Positions 25,161-34,802 of a stretch of DNA of 64,000 nucleotides are shown piece by piece. The translations under genes were made by a program, and so were the position numbers. Below the pieces are notes generated by a model. It did not search any database. It was not told the origin of the DNA and worked only from the letters and a program-made list of their open reading frames with translations. Origin of the DNA: CAWDCV01 sp963728125 (GTDB lineage Bacteria; Actinomycetota; Actinomycetes; CAWDCV01); contig CAVSIZ010000017.1 of assembly GCA_963728125.1 (NCBI GenBank), positions 46,879 through 110,878 on the forward strand, read 5' to 3'. How positions within the stretch are numbered: the first letter of the stretch is position 1; every line of letters starts with the position of its first letter.

Positions 25161-26586
25161 TCAGCGTCCGAGGGTTTCCGACGGGTCCAGCCTGCGCTGG
25201 GAGATGTTGTTCACGATGTAGAGCACCAGCCCGATCGCGAGGAGCAGGCCACACACGACCGTGGTGCTCTGCAGCGGCTCCAGGTCGCCCCGGGCCAGAT
25301 CCTGGATGTCGGTGACGAGCACGTAGGCCAGCAGCGCCAGGTTCACCACGATCCCGATCCCTAGCACCGCCGTGGGCGCTCGGTAGTGCTCGTGATCGAC
25401 CGGCGTCGCGGCGCAGGACCAGGCCACTGAGGCACACCATGGCGAACACCGCCAAGAGGAACGCCACCGTGGCGTTCGCGAATGTGTTGACGCCGCCCTC
25501 CCCGACGATGACGATCAGCGCCAAGACGACGAGCGTGGTGCCGACGATTGCCACCCACGGCGTCCGGCGCGACTGGTGGGTGCGCGAGAAGATCCGCGGG
25601 ACGACATGTTCGCGACCCATGCCGTACATGATTCGCGACATCGTGATCGACTGGACCAGGCACGTGTTGGCGATCGCGATGCAGGCGATGATCGCGAACA
25701 GCCACGACGGGAAAGCCGGCAACCCAGTGCGCACCACCTCGAGCAGCGCCACATCGGAGTCGGCGAGGCGGTCGGTCGGAGTCACGATGGAGGCAAGGAA
25801 GGAGATCACCAGGTAGATCACACCCGCGGTCACCATGCCGCCCAGCAGCGAGCGCGGGAAGACCCGGGACGGGTTCTGCACCTCCTCGGCGACGTTCGCC
25901 GAGTTCTCGAACCCCGACATGGCGAAGAACGCGAGGACGGCGCCGGTCAGCGCGAGCAGCGCCGGGTTTCCGTCGTCGTTGAACTCGAAGGGCCGACTGA
26001 AGTCGGGGTCCCCTCCTCCGAGGATCACGTACAGGCAGATGACCAGGACGATCACCAGGCCGGTCACTTCGGTGAGCGTCATGGCGATGTTGGCCTTGAC
26101 CGACTCGTTGATGCCTCTGAAGTTGATGTACGCCAGCAGGATCGAGAAGACGAGGGCGGTGATGAGCACGGGGATGGCGACTACCGGCTCCAGCAGCTCG
26201 ACGAAGTAACCACTGAACGCCAGTGCTAGCGCCCCCCCGGCTGACAGGCTGGCAGCGACCATGGCGAAGGTCACGAGGAACGTGATGGTGCGGTTGTGGA
26301 AAGCGCGGTGCGCGAAGGTCGACGCGCCGCCGGCCCGGGGGTACTTCGTAATCAACTCCGCGTACGCCAACCCAGTGAGCATCGCCGCCGCGACGCCGAT
26401 CGCGAACGAGGTCCAGAAAGCCCCGCCCACCTGCAGGGCCATCACCCCGACCAGCGCATAGATGCCCGAACCCAGGACGTCACCGAGGACATAGAAGTAC
26501 AGGCCCCTGCCGGTGATGGCGCGATTGAGCTCTTCGGACTGGTGCGCGGTCTTTTCTGCGATCGACTCGCGGTGGGTGTCAGCCAT
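25161..26586 (-). pseudogene. APC-superfamily amino-acid permease, one frameshift near the C-terminus
   Basis: A 12-TM-type amino acid/polyamine permease starting at ATG 26586 (MADTHRES). The first helix region holds GLYFYVLGDVLGSGIYALVG, the consensus APC substrate motif, and helix 6 holds FFAMSGFENSANVAEE. The frame is intact to VCLSGLVLRRDA, then shifts near 25395-25400 at GACGCCGGTCG. Dropping one G restores VDHEHYRAPTAVLGIGIVVN, two more helices and the stop at 25161. A real frameshift would remove the last two helices and read on into uspA; a sequencing error would make the gene intact. Confidence 0.8.
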
Positions 26587-26806
26587 GTCGCCTCGATCCT
26601 TCGCCGTGAACCCCGGTAGGTGGGCAACCTCGTGACGGTCCAGCCTGCTGCCGATGCTTCCTCGGGGCAAGTCCCGGGGTCGGTCTGAGCGACAGGCACG
26701 AGCGGACGACGCCGCGAACTGCATGGCGCCGGCGGCACGGCCGCGTCATTGCACGTCGGCGGCCCATCCGGTTACGCCGACGACGCGGAGTACCAGCACC
26801 TTGAAG

Positions 26807-27109
26807 ATGCCGCCCCTGCTGCTGGCAAAGGATTCGGACGAGGCGTTCGTGGACCGGGCGGAGGACACCTACGAGAGCGCTCTCGATGAGGCGATGGCCG
26901 ACCTGCCGTCGGGGATCGAGGCGACTGCGCAGATCCTGCCCGGGTCACCCGTCGATGTCCTCGCGGAACTCGACGATGACGACGTCGATCTGCTGGTGTG
27001 TGGCTCGCGCGGCTACGGACCGGTGCGCCACGTCCTCCTCGGCGGCGTGTCGTCGCGGCTGGTCAGGCGGGCGGCGAGCCCGGTGCTGGTCGTACCGCGC
27101 AGCGACTGA
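26807..27109 (+). pseudogene. C-terminal remnant of a universal stress protein
   Basis: About 100 codons of Usp sequence: SDEAFVDRAEDTYESALDEA, then SPVDVLAELDDDDVDLLVCG, SRGYGPVRHVLLGGVSSRLV and ASPVLVVPRS, the usual Usp ending. The N-terminal strand and first ATP-binding segment are missing; upstream frames (26725-26806) show no clear Usp sequence. It is probably a decayed copy beside the intact Usp/permease pair. Confidence 0.65.
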
Positions 27110-27118
27110 GCAAGTGGC

Positions 27119-27283
27119 TCAACTGGCCTGATCGCGCAGGTGGGCGACGAAGTCCGCCAGGCTGGCGCCGAGACCCGCGGACGCCTCCGCGGACAGCAGT
27201 CCGGCAGGCAGCAGCCGCAGCGTGCCGCCCACCGGCGGAAGTGCGGTGCTAACGCTGTAGGACAGTCGCTCGATCCCGTTCAT
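27119..27283 (-). CDS. Small hypothetical protein (54 aa)
   Basis: ATG 27283 follows GGGGGAGAAGCGAC, a good ribosome-binding site. The product starts MNGIERLSYSVSTALPPVGG and ends FVAHLRDQAS. It has mild amphipathic character, no clear TM segment and no family I recognise. It follows the glycosyltransferase remnant on the same strand and may be the only surviving gene of that unit. Confidence 0.45.
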   Translation of the reverse strand: MNGIERLSYSVSTALPPVGGTLRLLPAGLLSAEASAGLGASLADFVAHLRDQAS

Positions 27284-27479
27284 GTCGCTTCTCCCCCGTG
27301 TCCGTGGCCTGCGATGGATCCGAAGGTAAGCGTGATCCCAAGATCCCCGAGGGCGAAGTGGCGAAGGCGGCCACATCCCGACTGATCGGCGTTAGCTGGC
27401 TCATCCGAACGGCTGAGGTGGCATGGCGGCGATGCGCGGGGTAAGAACAGCGGTGTGGAGCTGGGCGACGACGGCACGC

Positions 27480-28392
27480 GTGGTGCTTTCCCAACCTGGC
27501 AACCTCGATCGGCCGCTGCCGGTCGTACATCGTCGCTCGGCCGCCCGCCATCTGCGCCTCCTCAGCACCGGTCCCCTGCGCCACGATCGACGGGATACCG
27601 CGCGCCAGCGCTTCGACCACGACCATCCCGTATGCCTCCGCGCGGGACGTCAGGACGAGTAAGTCGGCGGCATCCCACTCGGCCTCGAGCGCGTTCCCCG
27701 TCCGCGGGCCGACCACGAGACGCAATCGGCGAGGCCCAGCCGTGTTGCCTCAACCGGACGCTGTCGGCGTATGCGGCCTCGATCTCGACGGCGCCGACGA
27801 TGCGCGCCGTCCAGGGCTGATCGGCAACGTCGGCCAGGGCGCGGACGAGGCTCAGCTGATCCTTGCGCGCGCACACTGTCCCCAGGGCGAGGCCGCGCGG
27901 CGGCTCACCCGGTCTCGTGCCGGCAGCAATCGGCGCCGGATCACTGCCGGGGCGCGCGACCGACGCGTCACTACGCCGTGCAGGGCGCCACCCGATCCGC
28001 CGACCAGCGGCTCGTGCAGATCACGCCGCTCGCGGCACGCAGGATCGTGCGCTCAGCTTCCTCGTACGCCCGCAGCTCGGCCGTCGAGCTCCAGACGTCA
28101 TCGGACATGAAGGAGTGCACAAGGACGACAACCGGACGACCGGCGCCGACCGCGGCTGTCACTACCTCGGGCGCGCCGCATGCCACGATCGCGTCGATCG
28201 CCACTGCGGCTCGCGCGTCAGCAGGTCAGCCAACTCGTCGCGCTCGACCGCGGAGACGCGCGGCCAGGTCCCGTCCACGCGGTGTTCGTGCAGGTCGACG
28301 CCGCGTGCGAGCAGCTCGGCGATCAGCCGCCGGTCGTACACGTTCCCGCCGGTCGGGGCGTCGCTCATCCAGGTGGCGAAGCCCCATCTCAT
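27480..28392 (-). pseudogene. GT4-family glycosyltransferase, broken by several frameshifts
   Basis: Pieces of one glycosyltransferase appear in order in different frames. The N-terminus is MRWGFATWMSDAPTGGNVYD (from 28392). Next come VVVLVHSFMSDDVW and ILRAASGVICTSRWSADRV (about 28000-28200), then GTVCARKDQLSLVRALADVA (about 27880-27800). The sugar-nucleotide region is WDAADLLVLTSRAEAYGMVV then EALARGIPSIVAQGTGAEEAQ (about 27670-27550), with the E-x7-E pattern of GT-B enzymes. At least three frame changes (about 28200, 27975, 27725) and a lost C-terminus mark it as a pseudogene. Confidence 0.75.
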
Positions 28393-28512
28393 AGCGGACC
28401 GAGGCTACTCACCCTGCCGACCCGCGTGCTGCACGTACCGTCGTGACACACACCTAGCCAACGTTGTGGCGGCGGCCTAGGGGCCAGCCTGAGAGAGAAG
28501 ATCGGCGCGACA

Positions 28513-29358
28513 ATGCAGGCGTCAGAGGCCCAACGTGCGATAGCTGCGGCCACGTCGATCGCCCTCTCACGTGGCCTGACAGTCGATGAGGCGATCGTTC
28601 TTCATGATTCGAACAAGCTCACCCTGCGCCTGCTGCCCTGTGACGTCCTCGCCCGGGTGGCACCCGTGGCGGATCAGGTCGCATCGTTCGAACTCGAGCT
28701 TGCTCAACGGCTCGCCGAATCCGGATGTCCGGTAGCTGCTCTTGATCCACGAGTGGAGCCACGCGTCTATGAGCGCGATGACTTCGTGGTCACGTTGTGG
28801 ACTTACTACGAAACGGCGACACCCCGAGGGGTTTCACCAGCCGACTACGCGACTGCGCTCGAGCGGCTGCATGCCGGCATGCGCAAGCTCGATGTCCCTG
28901 CGCCGCATTTCACCGATCGCGTCGACCAGGCCCAGCACCTCGTGGCGAGCCGCGACCGCACGCCGGGGCTTGCCGACGCCGACCGGGCCCTGCTCGGCGA
29001 CACGTTACGAGGCTTGAGACGCAGAATCAGCGAACGCGGCGGTGATGAGCAGCTGCTGCACGGCGAGCCGCACCCGGGCAATGTCCTCACCACGAAGACA
29101 GGGCTGTTGTTCATCGACCTCGAGACGTGTTGTCGTGGACCCGTCGAATTCGATCTCGCCCACGCGCCCGAAGAAGTCGGCGAACACTATCCGGGGGTCA
29201 ATCAAGACGTGCTGCGTGAGTGCCGGATTCTCGTCCTGGCGATGATCACTACATGGCGCTGGGATCGAGGCGACCAACTCCCGGGCGGGCGCCAGCTCGG
29301 CGCAGAGTGGCTCAGAAACATCCGAGCTGCAACTCAACGCGCGAGCACGGCAGGATGA
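28513..29358 (+). CDS. Aminoglycoside phosphotransferase-like kinase
   Basis: A 281-aa kinase-fold protein. The Brenner-like catalytic motif reads LLHGEPHPGNVL (HGD replaced by HGE), and the metal motif reads FIDLETCCRGPVEFDLAH (DLE for the usual DFD). The N-terminal lobe holds LTLRLLPCDVLARVAP. Both acidic positions are Glu, so activity on small-molecule hydroxyls is possible but the substrate is unknown. The 3' end overlaps the convergent DUF4386 gene by 25 nt. Confidence 0.8.
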   Translation: MQASEAQRAIAAATSIALSRGLTVDEAIVLHDSNKLTLRLLPCDVLARVAPVADQVASFELELAQRLAESGCPVAALDPRVEPRVYERDDFVVTLWTYYETATPRGVSPADYATALERLHAGMRKLDVPAPHFTDRVDQAQHLVASRDRTPGLADADRALLGDTLRGLRRRISERGGDEQLLHGEPHPGNVLTTKTGLLFIDLETCCRGPVEFDLAHAPEEVGEHYPGVNQDVLRECRILVLAMITTWRWDRGDQLPGGRQLGAEWLRNIRAATQRASTAG

Positions 29359-30053
29359 AGAACGGGACGCCCTTCCTCCGAGAGGATCGGAGACGACTTG
29401 AATCCCCAGACCAGCGGGTAGACGCCAAGCGAGAGCTCCCAGATGATCTCCGGGATCGTCGCGATGCCCTGCACCAGCCCACCCGCGTCGAAGACGCCGA
29501 ACAGCACGCCGATCCCCGCAAGGCTCTGGAGCGGACCTCCGATCATTCCCAGCCAGGTGAGTCCCCGTGGCATCAGGCCGGAGCGGTACATCAGGTAGCC
29601 CAGGATCAGCCCATTGCCGATGCCCACGACGAAGCCGGGCCCGAGCTTGAACGTCCAGTCCTTGATGGCGGCCAGTGACTCGGCCAGCCCGCCGAGTGCG
29701 GCGGCTTCCGCGCCGGCATCCTGCCGCAGCGTCACTATGGCAAGGACCGCGACGATGCCGACAAGGATGAAGACGCATTCCATGATCCGAGCAGCGACAT
29801 AGCTGAACGTGAGGATCTCGTGCTGCCTCTTGAGAAGCGGGATCAGCACAATCGCGGTGCCGATGTTCGCGGCGATCAGGGTGAGTTCCAGGAGCACTCC
29901 GAGGTAGATGCGATTGTCGGCACCGTCGCCCGCGATGTAACCCTGGGGATCATCGAGAACAGGCTGAAAAAGCAAGGCCGCAGAAATTGAGGTAGCGAAG
30001 GTAATGAGGTACAGCGCCCCAAATGCCAGGGAAATCCGCCTTTGTGGGCTCAC
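29334..30053 (-). CDS. DUF4386 family membrane protein
   Basis: A 239-aa protein with about six transmembrane helices, e.g. LAFGALYLITFATSISAALL, LLELTLIAANIGTAIVLIPL, VFILVGIVAVLAIVTL and LGPGFVVGIGNGLILGYLMY followed by RSGLMPRGLTWLG, a DUF4386 hallmark. Function is unknown. GTG 30053 has AAAGGAG 8 nt upstream; the frame runs further upstream but into sequence antisense to the next gene. Confidence 0.85.
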   Translation of the reverse strand: MSPQRRISLAFGALYLITFATSISAALLFQPVLDDPQGYIAGDGADNRIYLGVLLELTLIAANIGTAIVLIPLLKRQHEILTFSYVAARIMECVFILVGIVAVLAIVTLRQDAGAEAAALGGLAESLAAIKDWTFKLGPGFVVGIGNGLILGYLMYRSGLMPRGLTWLGMIGGPLQSLAGIGVLFGVFDAGGLVQGIATIPEIIWELSLGVYPLVWGFKSSPILSEEGRPVLHPAVLAR

Positions 30054-30087
30054 ATCGACTCCTTTCGATACGTGACGGCGAGGAGAG

Positions 30088-31470
30088 TTAGTCGGTTGCC
30101 CAGGGATCGGGCGGGACGCCGCCCGGGATGGGGGCGTCGGGGTCGTACGGCTGGCGGGTGAAGATGAACGTGCCGACGTCGAGGTGGCTGACCGAGCCGT
30201 TGCTACGGCGCGCGAGCGCCAGCGGTTCGCCCGCCCAGTAGCCGGAGGTCCCGACCCAGGCACCGTCGCGCCGCACGAAGGAGGACGACCTCGCCGCGCC
30301 GGTCGCTGAGCCGAGCTCCAGCCGGTCCGCACCCACGAGGCGGACGTGGAACGCCGCCGGACCCCAATGCCACAGCCCGGCAAGGTCGGCCCAGTCGGCG
30401 GTTACCCCCATGGCAGGCGCCCACGCCAAGGGCACGGTCGGCTCATGCTGCTCGAGGATCGCGAGCAGTTCAGCGCCGCAGAACGGCCGGCCGGCGGTGG
30501 CGTTCGCGAGCTCGATCGCTGCGACGCCACGCTCGATGTCGATCACCAGCGACGCGAGGAACCCGGGAACCGATCCACCATGGCCCACCAGCTCACGATC
30601 ATCTAGATGGAACACCTGCAGCCCGAGCCCGTACCCGTCGAACGGCGCCTCCTGCTCGAGCACCTGCGGCTGACGCATCTCCACAATCGTCTCGGCTGCG
30701 AGCACGTCGTCGGTGTCGCCGCCAAGGAACGAGGCCCAGCGCATGAGATCACCCACCGTCGACCAGAGCTGGCCGGCCGGTGCCATCGCAACGTGATCGT
30801 GAACCGCTTCGGCCATGGTTACGTCGGCGAAAGGATGCACCGCAAGACCGGGTGCGTACGGCGGCTGCGGTGCGTACGTGGTCCGGGTCATGCCAAGCGG
30901 GTCGAGCACGAACGCGCGGAGCGCGTCGTACCAGGGCATACTGCGCAGCCGAGCGACCAGCTCACCAAGCAGGGCGTAGCCGACGTTGGAGTAGTGGAAG
31001 CGGCCCCCGCTGTCTAACCGCCGGCCGGCGTCGAACGTCGAGGCAAGATCGGCCCATGGGACGCCCGGTTCGCGCTCCCACCACGACCCCGGCGGTTCGG
31101 CGGCGAGACCCGCGGCGTGGGCGAGGAGATCCCGCAGGCGCGCATCCCCAAACGGCGTTCCCCCGACGTAGTCGCCGAGCCGATCGTTGAGGTCAACCTG
31201 GCCGTCATCACGCAGTTGCAGGACCAGCGCGGCTGTGAACGTCTTGGTGATCGAACCGATCCGGTACTGGGTGTCGGGCGTCGGCTCCGCACCCTCGCGA
31301 CTCCCGTCGAGCGTGCCGCGCCCGGTGTGCCACACGAGCACGCCGTTGCGACCAACTCCCACCGACGTGGACGGCGCTCGCCCCTCGACTTGTGCCCTGG
31401 CCGCGCGGGCCAATAGAGCGCGCGCGGTATCAGGACGAACTCGGGCTGCAGAAGCTGGCACGTCGCCCAT
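30088..31470 (-). CDS. Serine hydrolase of the beta-lactamase/penicillin-binding family
   Basis: Class C beta-lactamase fold. The nucleophile motif is SITK in YRIGSITKTFTAALVLQL (SxxK), the second motif is YSN in FHYSNVGYALLGEL (YxN), and HGG in ELVGHGGSVPGFLA stands for KTG. No secretion signal is seen, so it is probably a cytosolic esterase/peptidase rather than a resistance enzyme. The C-terminal 110 residues are a lipocalin-like extra domain. It ends 34 nt before the DUF4386 gene on the same strand. Confidence 0.88.
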   Translation of the reverse strand: MGDVPASAARVRPDTARALLARAARAQVEGRAPSTSVGVGRNGVLVWHTGRGTLDGSREGAEPTPDTQYRIGSITKTFTAALVLQLRDDGQVDLNDRLGDYVGGTPFGDARLRDLLAHAAGLAAEPPGSWWEREPGVPWADLASTFDAGRRLDSGGRFHYSNVGYALLGELVARLRSMPWYDALRAFVLDPLGMTRTTYAPQPPYAPGLAVHPFADVTMAEAVHDHVAMAPAGQLWSTVGDLMRWASFLGGDTDDVLAAETIVEMRQPQVLEQEAPFDGYGLGLQVFHLDDRELVGHGGSVPGFLASLVIDIERGVAAIELANATAGRPFCGAELLAILEQHEPTVPLAWAPAMGVTADWADLAGLWHWGPAAFHVRLVGADRLELGSATGAARSSSFVRRDGAWVGTSGYWAGEPLALARRSNGSVSHLDVGTFIFTRQPYDPDAPIPGGVPPDPWATD

Positions 31471-31557
31471 GGCGGCGAGCCTCCCATGATCGACGACAGA
31501 TCCCGGTGGCCGGTGGCGACGTGTGGAACGTCGACGGGGACGTGGTTAGCTCGCTGC

Positions 31558-32232
31558 ATGCGCAGTGAGCTGTTCGCCCAGACCGAGGCCGACGTTCAGC
31601 CTGGCGCGTTCGCGCTGCAGAACGCACGGATGCTCAAGGTCCACCTGGCCGGCACCGGCGGCTCCTTCCTTGCGAAGCAGGGGTCCATGGTCGCCTACCA
31701 GGGCGACGTCGACTTCGCCTACGAGGGCAGTGGCGGCATGGCGAAGATGTTCAAGAAGGCCCTCACCGGTGAAGGCATGTCTCTCATGCGTGTGAGTGGG
31801 TCCGGTGACGTCTTCCTCGCACAGAGGGCCGACGAGATTCACCTGCTCTCGCTCGAGGACGAGTCGATCACCGTCAACGGACCCAATGTGCTGGCCTTCG
31901 AGGCCTCGCTTGCCTGGGACATCCGGCGCGTCGAGGGTGCGACGATGATGAGCGGTGGCGTGTTCAACACGACCTTCACCGGTCGCGGCGTCATTGCCAT
32001 CACGGTGCATGGCACCCCCGTTGTGCTGAACGTCGACCAGCCGACATTCGTCGACATTCAGAGTGCGGTTCTTTGGTCGACGACTTTGCAGTCGGGTCTA
32101 CGCCGTACGGCCAAGGCGGGAGCGCTGATCGGTCGCGGCTCAGGCGAGGCCTATCAGCTCGCCCTCACCGGGCAGGGGTTCGTCATCGTCCAGGCATCGG
32201 AGGGCCACGTCGTCGAAGCGCATTCGCATTGA
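31558..32232 (+). CDS. AIM24 family protein
   Basis: A 224-aa beta-rich protein of the AIM24/TRAP-like family, with tandem glycine-rich turns (VHLAGTGGSFLAKQGSMVAY, SGGVFNTTFTGRGVIAITVH, LALTGQGFVIVQASEGHV). Homologues are conserved in actinobacteria; the bacterial function is unknown. ATG 31558 begins MRSELFAQTEADVQPGAFAL, the usual family start; the upstream frame extension is rejected. Confidence 0.85.
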   Translation: MRSELFAQTEADVQPGAFALQNARMLKVHLAGTGGSFLAKQGSMVAYQGDVDFAYEGSGGMAKMFKKALTGEGMSLMRVSGSGDVFLAQRADEIHLLSLEDESITVNGPNVLAFEASLAWDIRRVEGATMMSGGVFNTTFTGRGVIAITVHGTPVVLNVDQPTFVDIQSAVLWSTTLQSGLRRTAKAGALIGRGSGEAYQLALTGQGFVIVQASEGHVVEAHSH

Positions 32233-32266
32233 GCACACCAGCATGGAAGGTGGATTGAGGATCCGC

Positions 32267-32842
32267 ATGGCCGAGGTACTGCTGTTCCATCATTCGCAAG
32301 GTCAGACACCAGGCTTCCTGGCCTTCGCTGACGAGCTTCGACAAGCGGGCCATACCGTGCATACGCCGGACCTGTTCGACGGGAAGACGTTCGGCAGCAT
32401 CGATGACGGGATGGCTCACATTCGCGATGCCGGCTTCGACGCCCTGATCGAGCGAGGCGCCCAGGCCGCGGACACATTGCCGGCCGACCTCGTCTACGCC
32501 GGCTTCTCGTTCGGCGTCATGACGGCACAGAAGCTGGCGCAGACGCGGCCGGGCGCCCGCGGAGCTCTGCTCTTCGAGTCGGCCGCCCCGCCCGACTACT
32601 ACGCAGCGTCCTGGCCAGCGGATGTGCCAGTGCAGATTCACGGCAAGGACGCAGATCCGTTCTTCGTGGGCGAGGGCGACATCGAATACGCTCGCGCGAT
32701 CGTCGCCTCCGCAGAGCATGGCGAGTTGTTCCTCTATCCCGGCGATCAGCACTTGTTCGCCGATTCGAGCCTGTCCTCGTACGACGCGGATGCAACCGCC
32801 CAGCTGACTCGTCGCGTTCTCGAGTTCCTCGCCGCCCGCTAG
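32267..32842 (+). CDS. Dienelactone hydrolase-like protein
   Basis: A 191-aa alpha/beta-hydrolase. It begins MAEVLLFHHSQGQTPGFLAF. The elbow GFSFGVM has Ser where classic dienelactone hydrolases have Cys. An acidic residue lies in IHGKDADPFF and a His in YPGDQHLFADSS. ATG 32267 follows GAGG by 6 nt. The substrate is unknown. It follows AIM24 closely and may be co-transcribed. Confidence 0.85.
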   Translation: MAEVLLFHHSQGQTPGFLAFADELRQAGHTVHTPDLFDGKTFGSIDDGMAHIRDAGFDALIERGAQAADTLPADLVYAGFSFGVMTAQKLAQTRPGARGALLFESAAPPDYYAASWPADVPVQIHGKDADPFFVGEGDIEYARAIVASAEHGELFLYPGDQHLFADSSLSSYDADATAQLTRRVLEFLAAR

Positions 32843-32875
32843 TCGATGCCGCAGGCTGGCAGCCGCACGTCGAAC

Positions 32876-33406
32876 TCAGCTCCGGCGGGCGCGATACGCG
32901 GCCACGGCGACACGGTTGCCGCATGTCGTGCTGCAGAAGCGTCGGGAACGGTTGCGGGACAGGTCGACGACGATCCCGTTACAGGTCGGCTCGGCGCACA
33001 CCGATAGCCGGCTGAGCTCATCGGCGCGGATGACGTCGATCATCGCCATGGCCGTTTCGACGGCGATTCGGTCGGCAAGGGGGGCGTTCGCGTCGATCGC
33101 GTGCAGGTGGTAATCCCACTCGTCATGCCGGACGAGGGCGGGTACCGCACGCCGTTCGGCGAGGACGGTGTTCACGATCTGCACCGCCTGGTCTCGGTCG
33201 CTCGTCAACAGATCGCGCACGGGATCGCGGAGGGCCCGCACTGATGCGAGCTCAGCAGCGTCGTGGGTGCGGGCCCCGGTGTACTTATGGCGGGCAAAGA
33301 ACGTGTCGAGCTCAGCCTGCGTCGTCATGGTGTCCGGCGGCTCCGCCGAGTTGACGAGCGCCACCGCGGCGAGCAGCGCCGCATCCGTGTCATGTGCGAA
33401 AACCAC
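32876..33406 (-). CDS. CGNR zinc-finger (ABATE domain) protein, putative regulator
   Basis: The N-terminal ABATE domain (residues 1-130 or so) is followed by the zinc finger CAEPTCNGIVVDLSRN then RRFCSTTCGNRVAVAAYRAR, with all four Cys and the CGNR signature. These proteins are thought to be stress-linked transcription regulators. It is divergent from an EamA exporter with only 39 nt between, so it may control it. Confidence 0.88.
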   Translation of the reverse strand: MVFAHDTDAALLAAVALVNSAEPPDTMTTQAELDTFFARHKYTGARTHDAAELASVRALRDPVRDLLTSDRDQAVQIVNTVLAERRAVPALVRHDEWDYHLHAIDANAPLADRIAVETAMAMIDVIRADELSRLSVCAEPTCNGIVVDLSRNRSRRFCSTTCGNRVAVAAYRARRS

Positions 33407-33407
33407 G

Positions 33408-33437
33408 TTGACACATTACACCCGAGACCAGTAGCGT
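33408..33437 (+). promoter_or_regulatory. Probable promoter of the EamA gene
   Basis: TTGACA (33408-33413), 18 bp and TAGCGT (33432-33437) predict a start within a few nucleotides of ATG 33446, i.e. a leaderless mRNA. The -35 abuts the first codons of the divergent CGNR gene. Confidence 0.5.
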
Positions 33438-33445
33438 CATGAGCC

Positions 33446-34420
33446 ATGGCGACAATGACTCATGACACCGCACTCGCCGGAAGCCCCCGAGCACAGACCA
33501 CGCTCGGGCTGGGCCTGGCCATCCTCTCGGCGTCGTCGTTCGGGATGTCGGGCTCGCTTGCGCGCGGGCTCATGGACGCCGGCTGGTCATCGGCCGCAGC
33601 TGTGGCGGTCCGTATCCTGCTCGCCGCTGCCGTGCTCCTTCCGCTGGCGCTGATCCAACTTCGCGGTCGATGGTCGCTGTTGCAACCCAACCTGAGCCTC
33701 ATCACCGCGTACGGCCTGATCGCCGTCGCCGGCACGCAGCTCGCGTACTTCAACGCCGTAGCGCACATGCAAGTCGGCGTCGCCCTGCTGATCGAGTACA
33801 CCGCCCCCGTTGCCGTCGTCGGCTGGCTGTGGGCTCGCCACGGCCAGCGCCCCGGCCAGCTCACCGTCCTCGGTGCGCTGCTCGGCGCGACCGGTCTCGT
33901 GCTCGTCCTCGACCTGGCCTCCGGCGCCCAGGCGAGCACCACCGGCATTGCCTGGGCGCTCGCCGCGATGGTCGGAGCGGCGGTCTACTTCGTCCTCTCC
34001 GCCCAGGAGGCCGGCGGGCTCCCTCCTACCGTCCTCGCCGCCGGCGGTCTCCTCCTCGGCGGACTCGCGCTGCTCCTGTCCGGAGCGGTGGGGATCCTTC
34101 CCCTCAACGCATCGACCACCCCGGTCACCTTCGCTTCGGGGACCGTCCCCTGGTGGCTGCCCGTACTCGCGCTCGGTGTGATCACCGCGGCTTTGGCCTA
34201 CGTCACGGGCATCGCCGCCACCCGCCGACTCGGCTCTCGACTTGCCTCCTTCGTAGCTCTATCCGAGGTTTTGGCCGCGCTCATCGCTGCCTGGCTGCTC
34301 CTCGGCGAGATACCTCGCGGCATCCAAATCCTTGGCGGAGTGCTCATCCTCGCCGGTGTCGCCGCAGTGAAGCTCGGCGAGCCACGATCGGAGGCAACGA
34401 GTACCTCGATCAGCGCCTGA
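33446..34420 (+). CDS. EamA/DMT-family transporter
   Basis: A 324-aa drug/metabolite-superfamily transporter with ten hydrophobic helices in two EamA repeats. The first begins LGLAILSASSFGMSGSLARG, the second GIAWALAAMVGAAVYFVLSA, and the last helix reads ILGGVLILAGVAAVKLGEP. It probably exports amino acids or small metabolites; the substrate cannot be told. It is divergent from the CGNR regulator. Confidence 0.9.
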   Translation: MATMTHDTALAGSPRAQTTLGLGLAILSASSFGMSGSLARGLMDAGWSSAAAVAVRILLAAAVLLPLALIQLRGRWSLLQPNLSLITAYGLIAVAGTQLAYFNAVAHMQVGVALLIEYTAPVAVVGWLWARHGQRPGQLTVLGALLGATGLVLVLDLASGAQASTTGIAWALAAMVGAAVYFVLSAQEAGGLPPTVLAAGGLLLGGLALLLSGAVGILPLNASTTPVTFASGTVPWWLPVLALGVITAALAYVTGIAATRRLGSRLASFVALSEVLAALIAAWLLLGEIPRGIQILGGVLILAGVAAVKLGEPRSEATSTSISA

Positions 34421-34424
34421 CAGG

Positions 34425-34802
34425 TCACTCGTCGGCGTCTGTCACCGTGAGCACGATCAGCGGACTGTGCTGCACCATCTCGTCCACGTCGGTACGACCC
34501 CAGCGTTGCGCCGCGGCTTCCATCAACGGGCGCCGCTCGGCCGGGTCTGTGACTACGCGTGCGGTCGCGGGGATGTCCGCCATGATCGACTGCTTCAGGT
34601 GCACGGCCACGTTCGGGTCAGCCGTGATGTTGTGGATCCAGTCGCGCGTCCGGTCGGCCCGTGGCATGCCGGTGATGAAGAGCAGTCCCTGGTCATGGTG
34701 AAGGAAGATCTCGATCCTGCGTGGCTGGCCGGTCCGGCGACCGGTCGTCGTCAGGTCGATCACCTGGCTGCGATGGAGCGCGCGCCTAGCGCCCGTGTCC
34801 AT
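34425..34802 (-). CDS. Deazaflavin (F420)-dependent nitroreductase-like protein
   Basis: A 125-aa split-barrel protein of the Ddn/Rv3547 group: LTTTGRRTGQPRRIEIFLHH, LFITGMPRADRTRDWIHNIT, ADPNVAVHLK. Such proteins bind F420 or a related cofactor. ATG 34802 has AGGAGG 5 nt upstream; the longer frame upstream is rejected. It ends 4 nt from the convergent EamA stop. Confidence 0.85.
   Translation of the reverse strand: MDTGARRALHRSQVIDLTTTGRRTGQPRRIEIFLHHDQGLLFITGMPRADRTRDWIHNITADPNVAVHLKQSIMADIPATARVVTDPAERRPLMEAAAQRWGRTDVDEMVQHSPLIVLTVTDADE

Noticed and set aside
24688..26724. A single 678-codon transporter-Usp fusion protein
   Set aside because: The linking segment is Arg/Gly-rich frame-shifted sequence; the native permease end lies in the neighbouring frame and uspA has its own strong ribosome-binding site.
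27249..27725. 158-codon glycosyltransferase as an intact gene
   Set aside because: It covers only the sugar-nucleotide part of a GT4 enzyme, with the rest in other frames; treated as part of one pseudogene.
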